Under the pieces are notes generated by a model. The model did no database searches and was not told where the DNA came from. It saw only the letters and a list, made by a program, of their open reading frames with translations. Of a stretch of DNA of 24,940 bases, positions 17,341 to 24,940 are shown piece by piece. The stretch is from Paratrimastix pyriformis (taxonomy: Eukaryota > Preaxostyla > Paratrimastigidae). Positions within the stretch are counted from its first letter, which is position 1; each line of letters begins with the position of its first letter. The stretch spans positions 1 through 24,940 of the forward strand of contig JAPMOS010000349.1 of NCBI GenBank assembly GCA_027972325.1. Direction: 5' to 3'. The translations under genes were made by a program, and so were the position numbers.

Positions 17341-17989
17341 ACGCCCCAGTATTGTCTGGATATCATGCGTCGTCATAGTACCACTTCCACCCGCCTCCCG
17401 TTACCTCCTTCAGTCTTTGCCCCGTCCCCACCGGCAGCTTCCTTTTTGCAAGCCCCGCCATGAAACCCACCATCCCTCTTAACCTCCGCCGGGTCCGACA
17501 CCACCCTGTCCATCTTCCTCCGCATTTCGAGTCACGTAGGTTGTAATTGGCGCCGCGCCATCCGTCATGATACCCTTATAGATACGCTTGCGCTTTCCCT
17601 CCAATGCCCTATCTCTCTTACCATAATACCGACCTCATCTTCGCCAGCTGTTTCAACATCTCCTTCCTCTTACTCAAGTCCTCCTCCGCCAGCTCTCCTC
17701 CTCAATTTCTTTATCCTGAGGCTCAAAATCTCGATCCGTATTCATCACATCCCTATAGCCGAAAACGCAGCCAGCTGTCACCCGAAGAACTCACTCATCT
17801 GTTCAAATGATGGCCTCCCCTTCACAGCTGCCTCTCGCAACATTTGCTTCCCACAATTGCTTTTCCCATTTCCATAACATCGCTCCTCCTTCTTCTTGTC
17901 CCGCAACAGTGCCTCCACATCCGTCCGGGAAGGGCAGATGGCCACCTTCCTCCGAGCCATTTTCACCGCAGAGGGCGCCATGTTTCGGA
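17341..17989 (-). CDS. Linker between endonuclease and RT, LINE copy 2
   Basis: Counterpart of 7691-8392 in copy 1. The frame 18158-17778 runs out of the endonuclease into RRKVAICPSRTDVEALLRDK and then KGRPSFEQMSEFFG. Further downstream, GKRKRIYKGIMTDGAAP-like sequence (about 17600-17545) and KMDRVVSDPAEVKRDGG (about 17515-17465) can be read. The region is charged and helical-looking without catalytic motifs. Confidence 0.5.
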
Positions 17990-18720
17990 GATCCGTTACA
18001 ATCATGTGGTGATCCGTGACCGCCTGCCACTGAATCTCATCATTCCGCCAAACAAACAAATTGTCCAGCACCCTCCCCATTGTCCCCTGCGTCGACAGAC
18101 CTAAATCCAACCGGGCCCTCCCCCTTCCCATCTGCTCTTCCTCTTTCCTGCCACCCAAAACCGGATGAAAGTTATCTCCGCCTTCGCCATCTTCGCCACA
18201 TCATACAATCCAGTTTCTCTTGCTCCCTCCTTCCTTAGCCCATCCGTTCGCATCTGTGTACACCTGACTCCTCTCCCATCCGACGCCCCCCACCACACTC
18301 CTCCAACCGCTCCAAGATCACACTCCTTACCCTCGTTCCTCTCCGTCCCCAGTAGGAAAATGTGATGAGTCTCATCTGATTCTTCCCTCCGTCCAGTCCA
18401 TAAACATGAGATAACCAGGAATCACCTGCAATCTTTCGAACTGCCACTTGCAGTGTTTTCTATACCAATCATCACCCCCTCTCGGGTGCGCTTAACAGAC
18501 TCCTCCGCCACAGAGCTCCTCCAGCACCACCCTTCATCCATTTTCCTGAAATTCTTTGTCCCTCGTTCGCTGGTTTCCCTGCAAAGCCTTTGTCCGTTCG
18601 ACCCACCTTCAGCAAATCTTCATTTTTCTTTTCCATTCCGAGCCCAGCCCCGCATTCCATCCGACCACCCCCACCCGATCCTCCTCTTCCCCGGCGGCCC
18701 GCCCTCAAGTTAGCCTCCTT
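17990..18720 (-). CDS. EEP endonuclease domain of LINE copy 2
   Basis: The clearest piece is at the end: ARLDLGLSTQGTMGRVLDNL and WQAVTDHHMIVTDL (TDHHM at about 18018-18004), parallel to LDLCLATQGTMARMLDNM and WQEVTDHHMVVTDL in copy 1. Upstream, the frame 18447-18235 includes RLITFSYWGRRGTRVRSVIL, and 18298-18101 includes GLYDVAKMAKAEITFI. The start of the domain (WNVRGL and QETK equivalents, about 18720-18580) is heavily disturbed. Confidence 0.65.
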
Positions 18721-18900
18721 TTTCGCAGCACCACTTTCCACCCCACAAAATTCTTCCGCCTCCGCCTTCTCATCATACACCCGCTCAATATCCAGCATTT
18801 TCGCTTTTTGCCTCTTCTTCCTCTGCATCCCTTTTCCCCTTCCCTTCTCCGCGCCTTCACTCCCTTCCCCTCCCCGCAGGCACCCTGACTTCCGGGTAAC
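18721..18900 (-). CDS. Lys/Glu-rich spacer of LINE copy 2
   Basis: The frame beginning at 18828 encodes MQRKKRQKAKMLDIERVYDEKAEAEEF followed by KKEANLRAG. This is the counterpart of the KARKKRGKKD to IEKTYDEKAEEEEF spacer in copy 1, so the YDEKAE element is kept in both subfamilies between the USP and EEP domains. Confidence 0.5.
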
Positions 18901-19029
18901 TATCCCCCTGCAGATAGGCTTCCCACACCCACCCCATGCACTGCTCCGCCCCGGCCATCCGCTCCCCAGCCTTCCCTCCCATCTGCATCTTCACCCCGAA
19001 CGCCGGTCCCAGGGCCGACTTCCTCATCT

Positions 19030-19715
19030 TCGAAGCCTTTTCCTGCCCCTCCACGCACACTCATGACCTGCCTCCAACTTCTCCTTGTTTAAACCTCCAC
19101 CATTGGTCTCCAATCTTTTGACCGCCACCCAGTGTCGCCCACCCCCCTTCTCCCACAAAACTCCGCCACCGCTACCATGATACACCTTACCGCCCACTTC
19201 CACCACATCCGGCTGGACCCTCCATTGCCTCTTATCAACCATCCTTCCCTACCCGCGTCACTTCAGACGACCATAACACCCTCTGTTCCCACCACCCGCT
19301 CCTCCCTCGCATGCCAACGATCCACCCCACACCCAGGGCACCTTTTTCGTATCCTCTGATTTGAAAGGATCACCCTTCCCACAGCGTCCTCATTTATCGT
19401 CCCTTAATTCACCCGTTGATCGCTTCTCTCTCTCTCCGTTCCGCTTACTCATAAGCTCACTCCTGACATGTGTCCTCCACTTCCACAGTTACCTTTGCCA
19501 TATCCCAGACCTCCACGCAGCAATTCGAGGGCCTCCTCCGCTTCCCCCATCCTGCCCTTCGTCCAAACCCCTCGCTCCCTCCCTCCACACCCCTTCTTCC
19601 CACTCCGGGGTCCCATGACCTCCCGCAATATCTCGTATAACTCCCCCACCCCCCCAGCCGCCTCAACCACCTGGAGGCCGTGCTGATCCAGCAGCGGTGG
19701 CCAGTGACATTAACT
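19030..19715 (-). CDS. USP-like deubiquitinase domain of LINE copy 2
   Basis: Second occurrence of the domain, supporting the call in copy 1. The Cys box reads NVTGHRCWISTA with Cys at 19693-19691, followed in another frame by VVEAAGG as in copy 1. The zinc ribbon shows CPGC (19340-19329) inside RKRCPGCGVDRWHAREERVV, close to RKRCPECGADRWHAQEERAV of copy 1. The first CxxC is reduced to CQE plus stop (about 19475). The His box GRHWVAVKR (His 19134-19132) and a WWRF block (about 19095) follow, with DD not preserved. The decayed reading means this copy is probably inactive as written. Confidence 0.72.
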
Positions 19716-19849
19716 ATTCCCTCTACATTCGCCCCCATTACCATCCTCCAGCTCTCCATCACCCTCCCACTCCATTTCCACCTCCATAGCAATCCTGCTC
19801 CCCACCGCCTCCAATCTTTTACCGATGTCATCGTCATTACAATGGATGA

Positions 19850-20335
19850 CTGAAAATTTTACGAATAACCCATTCAGAGCTCAAAACAACCAGGCTGCCA
19901 GTAGCCTTAACAGAATCAGCGGCCACATTCCTAAAAGTTTCTGAAGATGACAAAAGAATACCGGAAGACAGACTCTCTCCCAAAGAACGTGCCACTCAGC
20001 TTGTCCAGAAGGTCTTCCATCTGACCAGACGGTCAGACAGGCATCAGGGGGCCAGATATCTGAAATTCTGGGGATGAGCCGCTGCCGAACGTCCCAACAA
20101 CCAACAAACCGGTAGTTAGCTCGACACCAGACAGGGCCCTCCGAGGCAAAGCACTCTGTCCAGCCGGAGACTATGATCAAAGCATGATTAGAAACTCTCC
20201 ATCCACTCATCCACAGTGCTGGCCTTCGGCTAGACATACCACACAACCTGAGGCAGCCGCCGCAGTACAGCCACCACACCAAGCCGGCACTGTCCAACCA
20301 CAGTTGGAGTAAGGCCTCAGCCCATGAAAACGCGG
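19850..20335 (+). pseudogene. Remnant of unknown gene between LINE copies 2 and 3
   Basis: Coding-looking + strand sequence resumes directly after the 5' end of LINE copy 2. It includes LPVALTESAATFLKVSEDDK and ERATQLVQKVFHLTRRSDRH (about 19890-20040), and later a Pro/Gln/Ala-rich stretch (about 20240-20320). Base composition differs from the purine-skewed LINEs. It is probably part of the same locus as 12969-13183, split by insertion of copy 2 and cut again by copy 3 at 20344. It has a few breaks. No domain is recognised; a gag-like protein or a host protein are both possible. Confidence 0.4.
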
Positions 20336-20343
20336 GAGAAAAC

Positions 20344-20515
20344 GTGTGTGTGTGTGTGATACTTCCCGGCTTGCGCCGAGTCCGAATCGGGCCGAAGCCC
20401 GCGGGTGACATGATCCCCAGGCCGCCTTCCCGCAGGACAAGTCCTGCAGAAAGAGCACCAGGGAGTTCATGGGTCGGCTACCGTCCCTCCAGGGCGGTCT
20501 CCGCCGACTTCCGGA
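20344..20515 (-). ncRNA. Structured 3' UTR and (CA)n tail of LINE copy 3
   Basis: Tail tract at 20344-20358. On the - strand, the GNRA (GCAA) hairpin is 20380-20365, the UUCG hairpin is 20401-20388, the 12-bp hairpin with a CUUG loop is 20453-20426, and the outer stem arms GUCGGC and GCCGAC are at 20508-20503 and 20478-20473. Inside the outer stem an ACCG..CGGU hairpin with one C-A mismatch can form. The structure matches copy 2. Confidence 0.8.
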
Positions 20516-21472
20516 CTACAGCTCTTCTTTCATTCCTGCCTCAAATTTTTCGCACTTCTTCCTTTGCTGAATCGCTATGAGCATCGTTTTCCTGATTCCT
20601 GCCAGCTCGCTTCCCACCTCCTTTTGAGTGTCTTCATCCACAATTCCCATTTCCGCTGCCAGTCTACATGCATTCGCGTATTCCATCTTAACACCGCACC
20701 GCTCTCAACCTCCTCATCACCTTCGTCACCACCGCCTCCGATATCCCCCTCCAGTTGTAAAGCTTCCCCATCTCTCGGGCGGCCCTCGTTTACCTGCACC
20801 ATGCAACTCCGGCCTCCTTCCTCAACATCGCCTCCAAAGCCCACAACGGGCTGGGTCCATCGAGGGAATCTCTCCCTAGCCCGCCCATTCTCAAACATCA
20901 GAATCCCCACATCAAACCGCGCCTTCCCACCACTTTCCTCCCGGTGCGCCAGAAACTCGGCTCCCAAAGGCAAAACCACCCTCCTGGATGATGAAAGCTC
21001 ACGCATCTGAATGTCCCCTTGATCGCCAAGCTCACACCGTGCTTCGGCTCACTCCCCAGCTGGATTCTGTTCGCTTTCCCTTCCCCGTACGGCACAATAA
21101 CAATGCATCTAAACGCTCTTTTCCCTCCTCTACCAATCGGGCTCTCCGCCCACTCTCCAATTGCTCGGAAAACCGATCCATCTCCTCCTGGGGTTATATT
21201 CCGGATTCGCATAAATCAACAAGTCCCGATTCTCCTTAAATAGCCCGTACCCATCCACCCGAACCTCCCAGGAACCAGTCTTCCTTACTCGGCGTTCTAT
21301 ACTCTGGGAAACTGAGATCCGCATTCCCTGGGTGCGAAAACGCCATCACCGTTAGGCTTCCCGCCTGCCTCAGCAACGAAGATATAGTGTGAGTCGTCCA
21401 TTGGTTCCTCAGCGTACTCATATGCGTCCGCCCCTCCTTTACTGTCGTGCTTTTCCCTTCCTCATCGGTCAC
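20516..21472 (-). CDS. C-terminal NPEY module of LINE copy 3
   Basis: The stop is at 20518-20516. The frame 21212-20898 includes RAFRCIVIVPYGEGKANRIQ and EPKHGVSLAIKGTFR. The frame 21324-21130 holds GYGLFKENRDLLIYANPEYN with the NPEY motif, and 21472-21236 holds MAFSHPGNADLSFPEYRTPS. The order and residues agree with copies 1 and 2. The IVIVPYG strand after NPEY is best seen here. Family not recognised. Confidence 0.55.
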
Positions 21473-21477
21473 ACATC

Positions 21478-21890
21478 TCAGCCACCTCTGTCGAGAACCT
21501 TTCCCAAAACTGTCCCATGTTCTCGCCCGAAACCATCTCCCCGGACCTCTCCATCAATTGCCATAGCCTCACCTTCGTGATCTGCCTGCCTTATCTTCAC
21601 ACACTCGCCCTCCCGGCTCCACCCACTTCTCCTCGAGCAACTGGTCCGGGTCTTCAGCTCCCTCCGCCTTGTCCAACCACTCAATTAGCTTCACTGCATC
21701 CGCCCTTTCCATCTCTCCCCACACATCCCGCCATCCCTGGGCACTCAAACACCAAGTGGTTCATGTGGTCCCTCACCCCACCAACCACTTCCCATCCCCC
21801 GTTGATGTAGAACCGGATGTTGACGTGATATACCGCTGCAGGATTGCCATCATCGCCAGCTTCCTGACATCTCACACCTCATCGTTTGCA
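21478..21890 (-). CDS. Zinc-knuckle region of LINE copy 3
   Basis: The frame 21875-21681 includes VNIRFYINGG and VRDHMNHLVFECPGM, giving the His and last Cys of the knuckle. The Cys pair that precedes them in copy 1 (CWCG) is lost by small changes near 21790. The downstream part (21684-21478) corresponds to the region before the C-terminal module. Confidence 0.55.
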
Positions 21891-22094
21891 CGTTGATCCC
21901 TCCGTTGCGACTCTCTGCATTAATCAACACAATCTCGTTTTCTTTTGAGCCGCCCTCCACATTCGACTTTTCCTCCCCATTCCTTCATCACCTCTCTGAA
22001 GTCTGTCTCCACCTCCTTCCCGTCACTTCTCCGCACCAGCTTGAATCCCCATCCTTTCTCTTCGGGCACCACGCTCGGCTCCATCTTTATGCTC

Positions 22095-22510
22095 CGTCCC
22101 GCAATCTTGTCTGCCAATCTGTTCCCCTCCGCATCCAGCGACGCACTAGTTTCCTGATGTCCCTTAACCCAGACCAGTCGTATCTCCACGATGCTCCTTC
22201 ACAATCCGCTGCCCCTCCGCAGCAGTCCCTCCGCCTTCGATTCTATCAGATCCGTTGGTTTCCACCAACCTTTATCAGTCCCTCAACCCACCCTTTGCCA
22301 CTTTACTGTCCGTTCTCACTTCCACATTCGCATCCTGTCCAATCCGAATAGCCTCCAGAATAGCCTCCAACTCCGCTTCATTGTTAGTCTGCCCCGACCC
22401 GAACACCTCCTCCCGCTCTCACCGCCAGCGCCCCATTTTTAATCTCAATCACCGCGAACGCCGCCCGTCTTTCCTTCCGGCTTCTTGTCGCACTCCCATC
22501 AGTATAAAAC
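22095..22510 (-). CDS. RNase H domain of LINE copy 3
   Basis: The frame 22189-21920 begins with RLVWVKGHQETSASLDAEGN and RLADKIAGRSI. Upstream on the - strand are the TDS block (near 22310), QTNNEAELEA (about 22395-22365) and LYTDGSATRS (about 22506-22480). All four catalytic acid blocks are present, spread over frames. Confidence 0.8.
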
Positions 22511-23530
22511 AACCTCCATTCCGCCTCTGGCTCCACCACTCTTACTCCACCTCATCACACTCCGCCATCAACTCCTCCCGCCTTTTCCACAATACCTCGT
22601 CCCACTCACCAGCCCTCGCCTCCCATCTTGTTCCCCCTCCCCTCCACCTGCCCTTCCGCCCTCCTCTTCTTCTCGCTCGCCTCAATCTGCATCCGACCCC
22701 CCTCCTCCCCATCTTCTTTCTCGCTCCTTCTTACTCTCCCCTTTCCCACCTCCTCCCTCCCATGTTTCCTCCGTTTCACCACCACCTTCCCCCGAGCACT
22801 GCAACTTTGCTTGCCTCTTGACTCTTGGTTTCGCTTCCCCCCGACCGCCCCAACCCCCGACTCCCTCACTCCTTCCTTCATTCCCCTTATCTGCATTGCC
22901 TTCCTCCTTTTCCTTCTCCACTCTCCGCCTTTTCCGCCCCTCCGCCGACTCCTCCTCCCGAATCCGCCTCGCCAATTGCAGATAGTCCGGACTCACCCTG
23001 TTACCATACAGACACACCCGCTTTTTGATCGTCTCCACATACTGCGGCATCACCAATGAAATCTTCCCCCTATGATGAGGTCCGCCACACTCCGTCTTCC
23101 TTTTCATGAGGGTCTGTCTGTGCTTCATCTTGGGCTCCGCCATCTCTTCCAGTGTCGTCGGCATGCCGTACTTCACTTCCTCCTTCAGTTTCTCACCGTC
23201 CCTCAGGATCGCCATGTCTCTCTGTGCATCTGCAACGCCCCAATCACCACCCCCGGCATCTTCCTGCCCGTGCATCTTCACCCACTTCCCTGCATCATCC
23301 AACAGCGGCTCACGCGTCGTCCACAATTTCTGCAGCAGCACGATCTCCTCCCTCAGCACCACTCCACACCCATGCTCGTCCGCCATCCTCCCAGAATTTG
23401 TGTCATCACCATCATTGGACATCAATCGGGTCCTTCAGCCCCATACCCCTTCCTCCTCCGGAAAGAACAGCACCTCTGCCGGGTCGCATTTCCAATACAA
23501 CCTCCGATTTCCCTGAACACCCTCGCATAT
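22511..23530 (-). CDS. Thumb region and Gly/Arg-rich spacer of LINE copy 3
   Basis: A long frame (23425-22682, 247 codons) stays open here, the longest conserved stretch in this copy. It includes RMADEHGCGVVLREEIVLLQ, KLWTTREPLLDDAGKWVKMH, AQRDMAILRDGEKLKEEVKY, KRVCLYGNRVSPDYLQLARR and then a Lys/Arg/Glu/Gly-rich tail. The first blocks match copy 1 (GCGVMLAKKL, PGKWVRLHAKEKMPG). It connects RT to RNase H. No catalytic motif is seen. Confidence 0.6.
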
Positions 23531-24625
23531 CTCTGCTTCAGTGTTTCCAAGTCCCTTGTCGGCATTGGGCACTGCCTCGCCGTGTAGGCAAGTCGAGACA
23601 CTCATTAATCATTTGCACCATCAACCTCGGAGGGACCTTCTTGTCCATGAGCCTGTGCAGTCGCCCACACATTTTCTGGATCACCTTCTCCGTGTTGACC
23701 TTCATGTTCATCTCCTCATCTATCCATATCCCAAGATACCGAATTGCTCCACCCTTTGCACTCTGATCTTCGACCCCTCTCCCAGATCCAAGTCCGTCTT
23801 CCCCTTCACCCCGCCACACAGGTAGTCACACTTGCTCCACGACAGCTCCATACCAGCCTCTTCCACTTTCCGCCTGTATTCACCAAGCGGACCATCTGTT
23901 CCCTTGTTCTCGTCACCAACATAATGTCGTCCAAATGCCAACACCTTTACCTTCCTGCCGCTATCCAGAATATAGCCCCCTCCTGTCGTCTCACCTCCGC
24001 CAAGACTCCCTCCATGAAGGAGATAAACAGCAGGCAGGACAACGGGTCCCTTGACTAATTCCTCTCTCAATGTCATAGCTATCCGTCAACCCGTACCCCG
24101 TGATCACCCGCGCCTTTCTCCCCTCATACAAGCTGTCCACATACCTGACAAATTCCTCTTCCATCCTTCTCAAACCTCCTGAGCGCCTCCATGTCAACTG
24201 TATCATAGGCCTTTCTTATATCTAGCGCGCATGTGGAACTCCTTACCTCCCATAATCTTCGAGTCCGTCAACACCCCAAAATCTCGGCAATAGGCGTCTC
24301 AATCCTCCGATCCCTCAAACCAAACTGCTCCGCCCCGAATACCCCTTTTCAACGCACCAGTCTTGAAATCTCGAGGCAATCACTACCTGCAGTCCTTTCA
24401 AAAACCTGTATTAAAGTTATAGGCCTTCTGCCGGATCCCCGGATGCTCCGTCTGCGATTTGGTTGCCATATAGACCGAGCTGAGTTTCAGCTCCTCAGGA
24501 ACCTCAGACTTCTCCAACATCTCGTTGTATCGCCTCCCCAACCACTCCTTAATTTCGTCCTGACAAGCATGGACCATCTCCGCCGTCACTCCATCCGGGC
24601 CAGCCGCTTTCCCGTCCGGCAACGC
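23531..24625 (-). CDS. Reverse transcriptase domain of LINE copy 3
   Basis: The frame 24622-24398 carries AGPDGVTAEMVHACQDEIKE and EELKLSSVYMATKSQTEHPG. Further down, the frame 24206-23991 holds YVDSLYEG, ERGISQGT (the QGDP box disturbed) and CCLSPSWRE. The frame 24076-23720 holds YILDSGRKVKVLAFG, where two bases are missing inside the FADD box (about 23937-23925), so the catalytic Asp pair is out of frame. Then MELSWSKCDYLCGGVKGKTD follows, and the frame 23819-23538 has IRYLGIWIDEEMN. Confidence 0.85.
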
Positions 24626-24940
24626 CCCAGTATTGTCTGGATATCATGCGTCGTCAGAGGGCCATAATTACCCTTCCACCCGCCTCCCGTTACCTCCTTC
24701 AGTCTTTGCCCCCGTCCCCTGGCTTCCTTTTGCAAGCCCGCCATGAATCCCCACCATCCCTCTTAACCTCCGCCGGGTCCGACACCACCCTGTCCATCTT
24801 CCCCTCCATTTCGAGTCACGTAGGTTGTAATGGCGCCGCGCCATCCGTCATGATACCCTTATAGATACGCTTGCTTTCCTCCAATGCCCTATCTCTGCCA
24901 TGATGCACCAGCCTCATCTTCGCCAACTGTTTCAACATCC
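24626..24940 (-). CDS. Part of pre-RT linker of LINE copy 3, cut by window edge
   Basis: The - strand corresponds to 8040-8340 of copy 1: sequence equivalent to KQLAKMRGVHYRKRDRALEG, then the stretch before RT. It is low in complexity and has no catalytic motif. The element continues beyond the window. Confidence 0.5.

Larger units (their letters stand above)
13184..19848 (-). mobile_element. LINE copy 2, 5'-truncated, with USP, EEP, RT and RNase H
   Basis: Second copy of the LINE family, on the - strand. The 3' end is exact at the (TG)n tract (13184-13203 on the + strand). The 5' end is near 19848, about 155 bases upstream of the USP Cys codon, where coding-looking sequence of the interrupted locus resumes. 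Copy 2 therefore lacks the N-terminal extension of copy 1 and is 5'-truncated, as is usual for LINE insertions. Order on the - strand is USP, EEP, RT, RNase H, zinc region, C-terminal module, 3' UTR, (CA)n. Frames are broken many times. It is far closer to copy 3 than to copy 1. No clear target-site duplication was seen. Confidence 0.9.
20344..24940 (-). mobile_element. LINE copy 3, 5' part outside window
   Basis: Third copy on the - strand, from the (TG)n tract at 20344-20358 to the window edge. It covers 3' UTR, C-terminal module, zinc region, RNase H, spacer, thumb, RT and part of the linker; its EEP and USP parts would lie beyond 24940. In the sampled stretch 13381-13570 against 20522-20710 it differs from copy 2 by very few bases, mostly by small insertions and deletions. 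Both copies share orientation and lie in the same interrupted locus. Confidence 0.92.

Noticed and set aside
1-24940. tRNA, rRNA, CRISPR arrays, riboswitches
   Set aside because: No cloverleaf with matching anticodon arm, no rRNA-like segment and no regularly spaced direct repeats were seen. The only tandem array is the minisatellite at 185-285.

Overview
The window looks like repeat-rich DNA from a GC-rich eukaryote, possibly an alga or another protist. The lineage cannot be fixed from this sequence alone. There are no operons, ribosome binding sites or bacterial gene packing. Most of the window is retroelement: three copies of one non-LTR (LINE) family cover roughly 18.4 of 24.9 kb. The rest is LTR-retrotransposon debris plus pieces of genes I cannot name.

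Layout. 1-3430: a fossil region with a proline-rich segment and a 26-bp minisatellite, a block resembling an amino-methyltransferase (KP and LDxFxGxG motifs), and an LTR-type integrase (HHCC zinc site, DDE core). 3430-4430: small open segments, one with a membrane helix and one behind a good splice acceptor, possibly a small spliced gene. About 4570-12410 (+): LINE copy 1. 12411-13183: a C17 tract, a leader resembling the one at 3450-3500, and the start of an unknown gene. 13184 to about 19848 (-): LINE copy 2, inserted in that gene. 19850-20335: more of the unknown gene. 20344 to the window edge (-): LINE copy 3, inserted in the same locus. Copies 2 and 3 are near-identical. Copy 1 is a diverged subfamily in the opposite orientation.

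The LINE is the interesting system. In sense order it encodes an N-terminal extension, a ubiquitin-specific-protease-like (USP, peptidase C19) domain with Cys box, CxxC/CxxC zinc ribbon and His/Asp box, then a Lys/Glu-rich spacer, an EEP (APE-type) endonuclease, reverse transcriptase (LDIK, GISQGDPLS, FADD), a Gly/Lys-rich spacer, RNase H, a Cys/His zinc knuckle, and a C-terminal module of unknown family with an NPEY motif that faintly recalls adenine methyltransferases. After the stop comes a compact 3' UTR of about 160 bases. It can fold into several hairpins: one is replaced by a different but fully paired sequence in the other subfamily, one has a UUCG loop, and one has a GNRA loop beside a terminal (CA)n tail. 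The likely model is a LINE whose RT recognises a structured 3' end and whose polyprotein carries a deubiquitinase-like domain. That domain may counter host ubiquitin signalling or process the polyprotein.

All three LINE copies have interrupted reading frames. The differences between copies 2 and 3 are dominated by very small indels, so some interruptions may be sequence errors rather than decay.
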